A stretch of 38,397 nucleotides of DNA from an uncultured Collinsella sp. (GCA_900544205.1 UQUG01000011.1:1-38397); one strand, 5' to 3'; positions 6,578 to 14,038 are shown, counted from the stretch's first letter. The notes: a model not told the origin generated them from the letters alone. Numbers and translations are program-made.

Positions 6578-9226
6578 CTAGCAGACGGCGTAGTCCTGGG
6601 GCTCGCGGCCGTAGTAGGCGTCCAGGTAGAGCTCCTTGATCTCGCTCATGAGCGGGTAGCGCGGGTTAGCGCCGGTGCACTGGTCGTTGAATGCCTGCTC
6701 GGTCATCTCGTCGAGGGTGTCGAGGAAGTACTGCTCGTCAACACCGTAGTCGGCGATGGTCTTCTTGACACCGATGAAGTCCTTGAGCTCCTCGAGCTTC
6801 GTGATGAAGTTCTCGAAGACCTCCTTGTCGTCCTTGCCCTCGATGCCGCAGTACTTGGCCATCTCGGCGTAGTTGTGCAGCGCGTTGGGGTAAGGATACT
6901 GGGAGAAGGTACCCATCTTGACGGGAGCCTCGGCGGCGTTGTAGCGCATGACGCGGGTCAGGATGACGGCGTTAGCGATGCCGTGGGGCAGGTGATGGAA
7001 AGCGCCGAGCTTGTGAGCCATGGAGTGGTTGAGGCCCAGGAAGGCGTTGGCGAAGGCCATACCGGCCATGCAGGAGGCGTTGTGCATCTCCTCGCGGGCG
7101 TGCGGGTCCTTGGCGCCGTTCGTGAAGCTGGAGGGCAGGTTCTCAAAGACGAGCTTGGCAGCGCGCTCGGAGAGGCCCTTGGTGTAGTCGGAAGCCATGA
7201 TGGAGACGTAGGACTCGATGGCGTGGGTCATGACGTCAATACCGGAAGCTGCGGTGAGGCCGCGCGGGGCGGTCATGCAGTTGTCGGCGTCGACGATAGC
7301 CATGTTGGGGAGCAGCGCGTAGTCGGCGAGCGGCCACTTGATGCCGGTCTCCTTGTCGGTGATGATGGCGAACGGCGTGCACTCGGAGCCAGTGCCCGAA
7401 GAGGTCGGGACGGCGACGAAGTAAGCCTTCTTGCCCATCTCGGGGAAGGTGAAGATACGCTTGCGGATGTCCATGAAGTCCATGGCCATGTCCTCAAACT
7501 TGCACTCGGGGTGCTCGTACATCATCCACATGATCTTGCCGGCGTCCATAGCGGAGCCACCGCCGACGGCGATGATGACGTCCGGCTCAAAGAGAGCCAT
7601 CTGCTTGGCGCCGCGACGTGCGCACTGCAGCGACGGATCGGGCTCGACGTCGTAGAAGCAGTCGTGGGCGATGCCCATCTCGTCGAGCTTGGCCTCGATG
7701 GCGCGGGTGTTGCCATTCTTGAAGAGGAACTGGTCGGTAACGATGAAGGCGCGCTTCTTGCCCATGACGTTGCCCAGCTCGTCGAGGGCGACGGGCGTGG
7801 AACCCTTCTTGAAGTAGACCTTCTCGGGAGCGCGGAACCACAGCATGTTCTCACGGCGCTCGGCCACAGTCTTAACGTTGATCAAGTGCTTCACCCCAAC
7901 GTTCTCGGAGACGGAGTTGCCGCCCCAGGAGCCGCAGCCCAGGGTCAGAGACGGCTTCATGCCAAAGTTGTACAGGTCACCGATGCCACCGTGCGAGGAC
8001 GGGGTGTTGATGACGATGCGGCAGGCCTTCATGACGTGCTCGAACAGGCTGATCTTCTCGGCCTGGGCGGGGTGCACGTACAGAGAGGCGGTGTGGCCCG
8101 GGCCACCGGCGAGCACCAGGTGCTCGGCCTTGTCGACGGCCTCCTGGAAGTCCTTGGCGTGGTACATGGCCAGGACTGGGGAGAGCTTCTCGTGGGAGAA
8201 CTCCTCCTTGGCGGGGTCGGTGGAGGTGACCTCGGCGATCAGGATCTTAGTCTTGGCGGGAACCTCGATGCCGGCGAGCTCGGCGATCTTGGCGGCAGCC
8301 ATGCCGGGGATGCGGTGATCGAGGGCGCCGTTCTTGAACATGGCGGCACGCAGGGCCTCCATCTCGGCACCCTGCTTGACGAAGTAGCAGCCGCGCTTCT
8401 GGAACTCGGCCTTGACCTGGTCGTAGATGGTGTCGATGACGGTCACGGACTGCTCGGAAGCGCAGATCATGCCGTTGTCGAAGGTCTTGGAGTGGATGAT
8501 GGAGTTGACGGCGAGCAGCACGTCGGCGGTGTCGTCGATGACGACCGGGGTGTTACCGGCGCCAACGCCCAGGGCGGGCTTGCCCGAGGAGTAAGCGGCC
8601 TTGACCATGCCCGGGCCACCGGTGGCGAGGATGATGTCGACGTCGCGCATGACCATGTTAGTCAGCTCGATGGAGGGGACATCGACCCAGCCGATGATGC
8701 CCTCGGGGGCGCCGGCCTTGACGGCGGCGTCAAGCACGAGCTTGGCGGCGGCGATGGTGCATTTGGCGGCAGCCGGGTGCGGGGAGATGATGATGGCGTT
8801 GCGGGTCTTCAGGCAGATCAGCGTCTTGAAGATCGCGGTGGAGGTGGGGTTGGTCGTCGGGATGACGGCGCCCACGATGCCGATGGGCTCGGCGATCTTG
8901 GTGATGCCGTAAGCCTCGTCGCGCTCCAGGACACCACAGGTCTTGGTGTTCTTGTAAGCGTTGTAGATGTACTCTGCGGCGTAGTGGTTCTTGATGACCT
9001 TGTCCTCAAGAACGCCGCGGCCGGTCTCCTCGATGGCCAACTTCGCCAACGGGATACGAGCCTTGTTGGCGGCCATGGCGGCCTCATAGAAGATCTTGTC
9101 GACCTGCTCCTGCGTGTACGTAGCAAAAAGCGCCTGGGCCTCTCGCATTTGAGCGAGCTTAGCCTCAAGCGCCTCTACGTTGTCCACAATTGCGGGAGTA
9201 GTGTTTTCCGGTGACTTTTTCACCAT
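6578..9226 (-). CDS. adhE: Bifunctional acetaldehyde-CoA / alcohol dehydrogenase
   Basis: An 882-residue fermentative enzyme that reduces acetyl-CoA to acetaldehyde and then ethanol, reoxidising two NADH; family members form cytosolic spirosomes. The N-terminal CoA-acylating aldehyde dehydrogenase half (about residues 1-440) carries catalytic Cys255 in GMICASEQS and the GVGAGNTPVVI segment. The C-terminal half (about 455-870) is an iron-dependent alcohol dehydrogenase with GGGSAMDAGK, the PTSSGTGSE loop and the metal-binding region AFANAFLGLNHSMAHKLG followed by HHLPHG. ATG 9226 has a good AAGGAG site. The gene probably has its own promoter with operator-like palindromes upstream (9261-9278 and 9321-9346). 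It is typical of an ethanol-forming gut anaerobe. Identity is very secure. Confidence 0.98.
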   Translation of the reverse strand: MVKKSPENTTPAIVDNVEALEAKLAQMREAQALFATYTQEQVDKIFYEAAMAANKARIPLAKLAIEETGRGVLEDKVIKNHYAAEYIYNAYKNTKTCGVLERDEAYGITKIAEPIGIVGAVIPTTNPTSTAIFKTLICLKTRNAIIISPHPAAAKCTIAAAKLVLDAAVKAGAPEGIIGWVDVPSIELTNMVMRDVDIILATGGPGMVKAAYSSGKPALGVGAGNTPVVIDDTADVLLAVNSIIHSKTFDNGMICASEQSVTVIDTIYDQVKAEFQKRGCYFVKQGAEMEALRAAMFKNGALDHRIPGMAAAKIAELAGIEVPAKTKILIAEVTSTDPAKEEFSHEKLSPVLAMYHAKDFQEAVDKAEHLVLAGGPGHTASLYVHPAQAEKISLFEHVMKACRIVINTPSSHGGIGDLYNFGMKPSLTLGCGSWGGNSVSENVGVKHLINVKTVAERRENMLWFRAPEKVYFKKGSTPVALDELGNVMGKKRAFIVTDQFLFKNGNTRAIEAKLDEMGIAHDCFYDVEPDPSLQCARRGAKQMALFEPDVIIAVGGGSAMDAGKIMWMMYEHPECKFEDMAMDFMDIRKRIFTFPEMGKKAYFVAVPTSSGTGSECTPFAIITDKETGIKWPLADYALLPNMAIVDADNCMTAPRGLTAASGIDVMTHAIESYVSIMASDYTKGLSERAAKLVFENLPSSFTNGAKDPHAREEMHNASCMAGMAFANAFLGLNHSMAHKLGAFHHLPHGIANAVILTRVMRYNAAEAPVKMGTFSQYPYPNALHNYAEMAKYCGIEGKDDKEVFENFITKLEELKDFIGVKKTIADYGVDEQYFLDTLDEMTEQAFNDQCTGANPRYPLMSEIKELYLDAYYGREPQDYAVC

Positions 9227-9260
9227 TTGTGTCTCCTTGCGATCGGAGATTTACCCTACG

Positions 9261-9278
9261 TCTTGCATGATAGCAAGA
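9261..9278 (-). promoter_or_regulatory. Putative adhE extended -10 inside a palindrome
   Basis: On the minus strand the sequence TGCTATCAT (9275 down to 9267) is an extended -10 lying about 40 bases before the adhE ATG. It sits inside a perfect inverted repeat, TCTTGC (9261-9266), six bases, GCAAGA (9273-9278). A palindrome over the -10 could be an operator or a 5'-UTR hairpin. No convincing -35 is present. It does not match the Rex consensus TTGTGAAN4TTCACAA. Confidence 0.45.
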
Positions 9279-9320
9279 AATTATTCGGCGAACGGTCAGA
9301 TTCCCGTAAAAGACAAACTA

Positions 9321-9346
9321 AAACGCTTCAATCAAATGAACCGTTT
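9321..9346 (-). promoter_or_regulatory. Inverted repeat upstream of adhE, possible operator
   Basis: AAACGCTTCA (9321-9330) and TGAACCGTTT (9337-9346) are inverted repeats with 9 of 10 matches and a 6-base spacer. The right half, with its flank, also reads as TTGAA-n-C-G-n-TTCA on the minus strand, the CG-centred look of LacI/CcpA-family operators. It lies about 95-120 bases upstream of the adhE start. The binding protein is unknown. Confidence 0.4.
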
Positions 9347-9377
9347 CAACTAAAACTATGCCCAATGCATCGCCCCG

Positions 9378-9428
9378 CTCATTGGGGACAGACTTACATG
9401 AGTGCTTCCACTCATTGGGGACAGACAT
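9378..9428 (+). repeat. Left arm of RAYT module (REP-like, two CATTGGGGACAGAC units)
   Basis: Contains CTCATTGGGGACAGAC, then the perfect 7-bp hairpin ATGAGTG (9398-9404), loop CTTC, CACTCAT (9409-9415), then a second TGGGGACAGACAT. It is the inverted counterpart of 10375-10425. Confidence 0.85.
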
Positions 9429-9556
9429 CGATTTGCCATTTTGCCGTTCTGGGCCTGTTTTTGCCGCTCATTGGATATAAATAGATCACAGGCTCAGCAT
9501 TTCGCGTTCCTTCTCTCCTTTTAGGTGTTGCCTGAACAGTTTTGAAAGGAGAGATT

Positions 9557-10333
9557 ATGCCCCGATGCGCCCGCCCCGTTTCGATCACCGGCTATTACCA
9601 CGTCTTTGACCGCGGCAACTCCAAACAGATTATTTTTGAAGATGACTCCGACCGTTATCGTTTCTTATCGGATATCTCGGACAGGTTTGCGCGCCATGAA
9701 GTGGCGGTGTTGGCTTGGTGCCTTATGGACAATCACTTCCATTTGATGGTTGATGACCCATTTGACAACCTTTCAAAGGCAATGCAGTGCGCGCTGACGG
9801 CATATGCTAAGTATTTCAATGGAAAACCGGGGAGAACGGGACATCTGTTTGACAATCGCTATTCGCGGGTCGCGGTTGAGTCGGACACGCAGGCGGTGCA
9901 GCTGCTCGACTATATTCATCTCAATCCCGTGAAGGGTGCGCTTGACTCGCTCGATGCGTACCGCTGGTCAAGCTATAAGGCGTATCAGCTGGGCTATGAT
10001 CCCTTTGACATCTGTGATGCGGCCCCTATGCTCGATATTGTCGGTGGCTCCCGTTGCTATTGCGAGCATCTCGAGGAAGTTGCCGGGCGCATCTGGTCAA
10101 TGGAGGTTCTTCCACGCCGGCGGATCCCCGATGAGGAGGCCCTTTCCGTTGCGTGCGAAGTTCTGCCGAGCATAGATCCTGCACTGCTCAAAGCCCTGCC
10201 ACGCCCCGAACGCGATGCGTGTCTGCTGAGGCTTAGGCGGGCGCATCTCACGGTCAAGCAAATTGCCCGTATCACCGGCATCGGCGCTACAAGCGTGACC
10301 AAGGCAACTGCAGGCTGGAAGGATGCTGCGTGA
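9557..10333 (+). CDS. REP-associated tyrosine transposase (RAYT; IS200-like Y1/HUH)
   Basis: A 258-residue single-strand DNA transposase-like protein. Seen: N-terminal ITGYYHVFDRGNSKQ typical of RAYTs, the HUH motif in WCLMDNHFHLMV (His-Phe-His), the catalytic tyrosine region ALTAYAKYFNGKPGRTGHLF, then IHLNPVKG and WSSYKAY, all hallmarks of the Y1_Tnp/RAYT family. The C-terminus carries an extra helix-turn-helix-like segment (LTVKQIARITGIGATSVTKA). ATG 9557 is chosen because AAAGGAGAG lies just upstream. Catalytic residues look intact. Flanking inverted REP-like arms support the family call. RAYTs are usually domesticated single-copy genes that spread REP sequences rather than classical IS elements. 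Confidence 0.93.
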   Translation: MPRCARPVSITGYYHVFDRGNSKQIIFEDDSDRYRFLSDISDRFARHEVAVLAWCLMDNHFHLMVDDPFDNLSKAMQCALTAYAKYFNGKPGRTGHLFDNRYSRVAVESDTQAVQLLDYIHLNPVKGALDSLDAYRWSSYKAYQLGYDPFDICDAAPMLDIVGGSRCYCEHLEEVAGRIWSMEVLPRRRIPDEEALSVACEVLPSIDPALLKALPRPERDACLLRLRRAHLTVKQIARITGIGATSVTKATAGWKDAA

Positions 10334-10374
10334 GGCAGTGGCCGGAGCCAGTCAGTGCGTCGCATGCGTGCTTC

Positions 10375-10425
10375 ATGTCTGTCCCCAATGCGTGAAAGCA
10401 CTCATGTAAGTCTGTCCCCAATGAG
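10375..10425 (-). repeat. Right arm of RAYT module (inverted copy)
   Basis: Reverse complement of the left arm with two differences. The hairpin ATGCGTG (10388-10394), loop AAAG, CACTCAT (10399-10405) has one mismatch relative to the perfect left hairpin, reminiscent of imperfect REP hairpins recognised by Y1 transposases. Confidence 0.85.
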
Positions 10426-10471
10426 TGGCATAGGAGACGTACGAAAGATCATGGGCGGTTAATGCACCAAA

Positions 10472-10502
10472 AAAGGCGCCCTCCGTAGGGGAGGACGCCT
10501 TT
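10472..10502 (-). terminator. Intrinsic terminator of rpmB
   Basis: AAAGGCGCCCTCC (10472-10484) pairs with GGAGGACGCCTTT (10490-10502), with one mismatch. On the minus strand the stem is followed by a T-run (TTTTTTGG), giving a standard terminator about 70 bases after the rpmB stop. Confidence 0.9.
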
Positions 10503-10570
10503 GGTAAGTTCTATGTGAACGCGAGGTCTTTGACCCGGAGAGTCCGAGGTACTTGTTGGTAAGACCTTAT

Positions 10571-10759
10571 TTAGGAGCGCGCAACCTTGCCGGACTTGAG
10601 GCAGGTGGAGCAAACGTTCATCTTGCGACGGTGACCATCGACGACGACGTAGACGCGCTGGATGTTGGGGCGGAACTTACGGTTGGTGACGCGGTGAGAG
10701 TGGCTGATGGAGCGACCGGCAACGGGGTGCTTACCGCAAACTTCGCAAACTTTGGACAT
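10571..10759 (-). CDS. rpmB: 50S ribosomal protein bL28
   Basis: A 62-residue ribosomal protein. Seen: MSKVCEVCGKHPVAGRSISH at the N-terminus, a basic middle, and NVCSTCLKSGKV at the C-terminus. The two CxxC pairs make this the zinc-binding (C+) form of L28. ATG 10759 is preferred over an upstream in-frame ATG because GGAGGG lies just before it and family proteins start here. Monocistronic, with its own extended -10 promoter and terminator. Confidence 0.97.
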   Translation of the reverse strand: MSKVCEVCGKHPVAGRSISHSHRVTNRKFRPNIQRVYVVVDGHRRKMNVCSTCLKSGKVARS

Positions 10760-10813
10760 AACTGACCCTCCTTGGGCGACAAACGAACATGTCGCGTTAA
10801 CAAACAAGCCTGA

Positions 10814-10822
10814 ACTATAGCA
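10814..10822 (-). promoter_or_regulatory. rpmB promoter, extended -10 TGCTATAGT
   Basis: On the minus strand TGCTATAGT lies 55-63 bases before the rpmB ATG. There is no good -35 at 16-18 bases, so recognition would rely on the TGn extension. The identical nonamer precedes rpsT (23501-23509). Confidence 0.55.
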
Positions 10823-11050
10823 CAGAAGCAGCTCTCTGTGCGCAATCTACACAGAGATATTTCTCTTTTGGCGATAGTGCCGACGCCTCGGCCCTGGACG
10901 TAGATCCGATTTGCGTGCAGCAGAGGGGATTATGCCAGCTCGAACCGAGGTTTTCAAGCTCGTCCCACAAATATATATAGGTTTATGGAGCGATTGACTC
11001 CGTTTACGGATTGCCTTGTATTTATGCTCGCATTTGAGCTCGAGGTTGGC
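10823..11050. other. Intergenic region between rpmB and the pyr promoter
   Basis: No recognisable gene on either strand. It contains a small hairpin (GCCGA 10879-10883 / TCGGC 10888-10892), an AT-rich stretch around 10969-10979 (ATATATATAG) and a possible second upstream promoter (TTGACT 10994-10999, TTGTAT 11016-11021, spacer 16). A minus-strand open frame of about 70 codons (10847-11062) resembles no known protein and is probably chance. Confidence 0.5.
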
Positions 11051-11061
11051 TACACTATCCA
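11034..11061 (+). promoter_or_regulatory. Putative pyr operon promoter
   Basis: Two readings are possible. TACACT (11051-11056) preceded by GGC resembles the other -10 elements in this window. Alternatively TTGAGC (11034-11039) with a 16-base spacer to TATCCA (11056-11061). Either gives a transcript of about 145-150 leader bases before pyrR. Confidence 0.45.
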
Positions 11062-11074
11062 TTGACCATTAAAG

Positions 11075-11172
11075 GGGTACGAGATACCCACATGGAATTA
11101 CATAGCTGCCGATCGAGCAGCCTTCCTGTGGGTGTCTGGTTCCGCTTTGAGCGGTCGGGCATCTATTTTTTT
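11075..11172 (+). promoter_or_regulatory. pyr operon leader: three competing hairpins, probable transcription attenuator
   Basis: Hairpin A: GGGTA (11075-11079), loop CGAGA, TACCC (11085-11089). Hairpin B: AGATACCCACA (11082-11092) with TGTGGGTGTCT (11127-11137), 11 bp with one G-U, enclosing a small GCTGC/GCAGC stem. Hairpin C: 11133-11146 with 11150-11161 (core CCGCT/AGCGG) followed by seven T (11166-11172), a good intrinsic terminator. A excludes B, and B excludes C. This is the anti-antiterminator / antiterminator / terminator logic of PyrR-regulated leaders, and pyrR is the first gene downstream. PyrR binding at A is inferred; the canonical PyrR loop sequence is not clearly matched. Confidence 0.6.
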
Positions 11173-11199
11173 GACTGTGTCAGCAGTCAAGACATGTGA
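11092..11199 (+). CDS. Possible 35-codon leader ORF spanning the pyr attenuator
   Basis: An ATG at 11092 opens a 35-codon frame ending at TGA 11199, 12 bases before pyrR. It runs through the terminator hairpin and its T-tract (Tyr-Phe-Phe codons). The ribosome-binding site is poor (AAGGGG is about 15 bases away). A frame this short is not improbable by chance, so this may not be a gene; if translated it could couple ribosome movement to termination, as in E. coli pyrL. Confidence 0.2.
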   Translation: MELHSCRSSSLPVGVWFRFERSGIYFFDCVSSQDM

Positions 11200-11211
11200 G
11201 GAAGGAGATCG

Positions 11212-11796
11212 ATGGGCACGACTTCCCCCAAGGCGGTCATCATGGACGAGACCGCCGTCAATCGAGCGATGACCCGCATCGCGCACGAGATTCTCGAGCG
11301 CAACGAGGGCTGTGAAGACCTCGCTCTGGTCGGCATCGTCACGCGCGGCGACCTTCTGGCAAAGAAGCTCGCCGAGGAGATCAAGGAGATCGAGGGCGTC
11401 GACGTTCCGCTCGGCAGCCTCGACATCAGCTTCTACCGCGATGACTACGCGACCAATTTCGCTCCCGCGATCCACGCTACCAACATTCCCTTCAGTGTCG
11501 ATGGCAAGCGCGTCGTACTCGTGGATGACATTCTGTACACGGGTCGCACCATCCGCGCCGCTCTCGACGCCGTCATGGATCTGGGCCGTCCGAGCCGCAT
11601 CGAGCTTGCAGTCCTGGTGGACCGCGGCCACCGCGAGCTCCCCATCTCGCCCGATTTCGTCGGCAAGAACGTTCCCTCGTCGCACGAGGAGAACGTGCAC
11701 CTATATATGAAGGAAGTCGACGGCCGCACCGCTGTCGAGATCAACGACGTCGCGCCGGGTTCCCATGTGGGCTCCGCGCCGCTGGGAGGTGAGTAG
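11212..11796 (+). CDS. pyrR: PyrR: pyr operon RNA-binding regulator / uracil phosphoribosyltransferase
   Basis: A 194-residue PRTase-fold protein. In the family it binds pyr leader RNA when UMP/UTP is high and has side activity converting uracil and PRPP to UMP. Seen: N-terminal VIMDETAVNRAMTRIAHEI, the GIVTRGDLLAKKL segment, the YRDDY motif and the PRPP loop VLVDDILYTGRT (residues 103-114). About 15 residues of C-terminal tail extend beyond the usual end. ATG 11212 has AAGGAG directly upstream. It is first in the pyr operon and ends 4 bases before pyrB, fitting autoregulation through the leader at 11075-11172. Confidence 0.96.
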   Translation: MGTTSPKAVIMDETAVNRAMTRIAHEILERNEGCEDLALVGIVTRGDLLAKKLAEEIKEIEGVDVPLGSLDISFYRDDYATNFAPAIHATNIPFSVDGKRVVLVDDILYTGRTIRAALDAVMDLGRPSRIELAVLVDRGHRELPISPDFVGKNVPSSHEENVHLYMKEVDGRTAVEINDVAPGSHVGSAPLGGE

Positions 11797-11800
11797 TACC

Positions 11801-12745
11801 GTGGCGTTCAACCATAAGCACCTGATCGACATTACCGAGTACTCCGAAGAGGACATCAAGCTCATCCTCGAGACCGCTAAGGCGTTCTCCGAGGTCAACG
11901 AGCGTGCCATCAAGAAGGTCCCCACGCTCAAGGGTAAGACCGTCGTCAACATGTTCAACGAGCCCTCGACGCGTACCCGCAGCTCCTTCGAGCTTGCCGA
12001 GAAGCGCCTGTCCGCCGACAGCCTCAACTTCGGCGGCTCCTCGACCTCCACGGTCAAGGGCGAGAGCCTCGTCGACACCGTCGAGACCCTCAACGCCTAC
12101 AAGATCGACTGCATCGTCGTTCGCGACAAGCACGCCGGCGCTCCCTACATCGTCACGCAGAACTCGCCCGCGAGCGTCATCTGCGCCGGTGACGGTAAGC
12201 ACAACCACCCCACGCAGGCCCTGCTCGACCTGTACACCATCTGGGAGCACAAGGGTGACTTCCACGGTCTGAAGGTCGCCGTCGTCGGCGATATCGCGCA
12301 CTCCCGCGTCTGTGGCTCGCTGATCCCCGCCCTTAAGATCATGGGCTGCGAGACCTACGCCGTCGCCCCCGGCACGCTGCTGCCGGCGGCGCCCGAGGTC
12401 CTGGGCTGCGACCACGTGACGAGCGACCTCGATTCCGTCCTGCCCGAGCTGGACGTCGTCTACATGCTGCGCGTGCAGCAGGAGCGCCTCGAGGGTGCCC
12501 CGTTCCCGACCATTCGCGAGTACCACAAGCTCTTCGGCCTGACCAAGGACCGTGAGAAGCTCATGAAGCCCGACGCGATCATCTGCCACCCGGGCCCCAT
12601 CAACCGCGGTGTCGAGTTCGATTCCTATATGGCCGACCACCCGCAACGCTCCGTCATCCTGGAGCAGGTCTACGCCGGTATCTGCGTGCGTATGGCTATC
12701 CTGTATCTGCTGCTTGGAGGTGCCGATAATGGCCTTGCTTCTTAA
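11801..12745 (+). CDS. pyrB: Aspartate carbamoyltransferase, catalytic chain
   Basis: A 314-residue enzyme that condenses carbamoyl phosphate with aspartate to carbamoyl aspartate. Seen: carbamoyl-phosphate loop STRTRSSF (residues 56-63), the mid segment GDGKHNHPTQALLDLYT and the aspartate-domain HPGPINRGVE near the C-terminus. GTG 11801 is selected because GGGAGGTGAG lies upstream and the family alignment begins with the FNHKHLIDI residues just after it; the earlier in-frame ATG is inside pyrR. No pyrI regulatory chain is nearby, as usual for PyrR-controlled operons. The 3' end overlaps pyrC by 17 bases. Confidence 0.97.
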   Translation: MAFNHKHLIDITEYSEEDIKLILETAKAFSEVNERAIKKVPTLKGKTVVNMFNEPSTRTRSSFELAEKRLSADSLNFGGSSTSTVKGESLVDTVETLNAYKIDCIVVRDKHAGAPYIVTQNSPASVICAGDGKHNHPTQALLDLYTIWEHKGDFHGLKVAVVGDIAHSRVCGSLIPALKIMGCETYAVAPGTLLPAAPEVLGCDHVTSDLDSVLPELDVVYMLRVQQERLEGAPFPTIREYHKLFGLTKDREKLMKPDAIICHPGPINRGVEFDSYMADHPQRSVILEQVYAGICVRMAILYLLLGGADNGLAS

Positions 12746-14018
12746 GAATGCCCACGTCGTCGACCCGTCCGTCGAGCTTGACGGTGTCGTTGACGTCCTG
12801 ATTGACGGCGACAAGATCGCCGAGGTCGGCGAGAATCTCGCCGTCGAGGGAGCCGAGGTCCGCGACCTTTCCGGCAAGTACCTCGTTCCCGGCCTGGTGG
12901 ATATACACGTTCATCTTCGCGAGCCCGGCTACGAGGTCAAAGAGGACATCGAGAGCGGCACCCGCGCGGCTGCCAAGGGCGGCTTTACCGGCGTGTGCTC
13001 CATGCCCAACACCGATCCCGTCACCGATAACGGCACCGTCGTGGAGTTCGTCAAGTCCCGTGCTGCCGAGGTCGGTCACTGCCGCGTCTATCCGTCGGGC
13101 GCCATGACCCGCGGTCTAAAGGGCGAGGCCATGTCCGAGATGGGCGATATGGTCGCCCACGGCGCCGTCGCCTTCACCGACGACGGTCGCGGCGTGCAGG
13201 GTGCAGGCATGCTCCGTCGCTGCATGGACTACGGCAAGATGTTCGGCAAGGTCTTTATGAGCCATTGCCAGGACGAGGACCTGGTCGGTCACGGCCAGAT
13301 CAACGAGGGCAAGGTCTCTACCCGTCTGGCCCTCGAGGGCTGGCCGGCGGCAGGCGAGGAGCTGCAGATCGCCCGCGATATCGAGATCGCCAAGCTGACC
13401 GGTGCCAAGCTGCACATCCAGCACATCTCCACCGCGCATGGCCTGGAGCTCGTGCGTGCCGGTAAGGCAGCTGGCGTGCAGGTCACCTGCGAGGCCACCC
13501 CGCACCACATGTTCCTGACCGAGAACGACCTGGACGAGACCTACAACACCTCGCTCAAGGTCAACCCGCCACTGCGTACCGATGAGGATGCCGAGGCAAT
13601 CCGTCAGGGCGTCATCGACGGCACCGTAGACGTCATCGTCACCGACCACGCTCCCCACACCCCGTGGGAGAAGGCTCGCGAGTTCGAGCTTGCGCCCTTC
13701 GGCATGATCGGCCTCGAGACCTCGCTGGCGCTCGTGCTTACCGAGCTGGTCAACACCGGCAAGATGGGCATGGGTCGCATGGTCGAGCTTATGGCCATCA
13801 AGCCGCGTGAGATCTTGGGCCTCGACCAGGTTCAGGTCAAGGCAGGCTCCGTTGCCGACCTGACCGTGTTCGATCCCACCGCCACCTGGACGGTCGGCGA
13901 GGACGGCTACGAGTCGCGCGCCGAGAACTCCGGTTTTGCCGGCCGCACGCTCACCGGTCGTGCCACCGATGTGTTTGTCGGCGGTAAGCAGACGCTTGCC
14001 GACGGCTGTATCTGCTAG
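12729..14018 (+). CDS. pyrC: Dihydroorotase (class I)
   Basis: A 429-residue zinc amidohydrolase that cyclises carbamoyl aspartate to dihydroorotate. Seen: metal-binding HVHLREPG (His60, His62), the GGFTGVCSMPNTDP segment, KLHIQHIST and the catalytic VTDHAPHT. These features and length mark the class I enzyme (longer than the E. coli type). ATG 12729 is preceded by TTGGAGG and overlaps the pyrB end, so the two are translationally coupled. A strong terminator-like hairpin follows 20 bases after the stop and separates it from pyrK. Confidence 0.97.
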   Translation: MALLLKNAHVVDPSVELDGVVDVLIDGDKIAEVGENLAVEGAEVRDLSGKYLVPGLVDIHVHLREPGYEVKEDIESGTRAAAKGGFTGVCSMPNTDPVTDNGTVVEFVKSRAAEVGHCRVYPSGAMTRGLKGEAMSEMGDMVAHGAVAFTDDGRGVQGAGMLRRCMDYGKMFGKVFMSHCQDEDLVGHGQINEGKVSTRLALEGWPAAGEELQIARDIEIAKLTGAKLHIQHISTAHGLELVRAGKAAGVQVTCEATPHHMFLTENDLDETYNTSLKVNPPLRTDEDAEAIRQGVIDGTVDVIVTDHAPHTPWEKAREFELAPFGMIGLETSLALVLTELVNTGKMGMGRMVELMAIKPREILGLDQVQVKAGSVADLTVFDPTATWTVGEDGYESRAENSGFAGRTLTGRATDVFVGGKQTLADGCIC

Positions 14019-14038
14019 CATAGCCTTATCGCTTTTGT

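Larger units (their letters stand above)
9227..9556. other. 330-base divergent intergenic region adhE / RAYT
   Basis: From left to right it holds the adhE ribosome-binding site and promoter, the inverted repeat at 9321-9346, a small inverted pair CCCAATG (9361-9367)/CATTGGG (9380-9386), the left 51-base arm of the RAYT module (9378-9428), a partial extra copy of CCGCTCATTGG (9464-9474; the same 11-mer occurs at 9375-9385) and a possible -10 TATAAA (9476-9481) for the transposase. No coding frame is recognisable. Confidence 0.7.
9378..10425 (+). mobile_element. REP-associated transposase (RAYT) module bounded by 51-bp inverted arms
   Basis: One HUH/Y1 transposase gene (9557-10333) lies between two inverted arms, 9378-9428 and 10375-10425, that match at 49 of 51 positions. 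Each arm contains two same-direction copies of the 14-mer CATTGGGGACAGAC (one with a base change in the flank) and a hairpin between them. No target-site duplication is evident, as expected for single-strand HUH transposition. The unit interrupts the adhE-rpmB intergenic region without damaging a gene. Whether the arms move with the gene or are REP sites left around it cannot be told from one locus. Confidence 0.75.

Noticed and set aside
6875..9214. Very long plus-strand open frame (about 780 codons) antisense to adhE
   Set aside because: It is the codon-structure shadow of adhE, with low-complexity Val/Gly/Asp/Leu composition and no domain; adhE is unmistakable on the other strand.
10847..11062. 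Small minus-strand open frame of 71 codons upstream of rpmB
   Set aside because: No ribosome-binding site or recognisable motif, and it overlaps the pyr promoter region.
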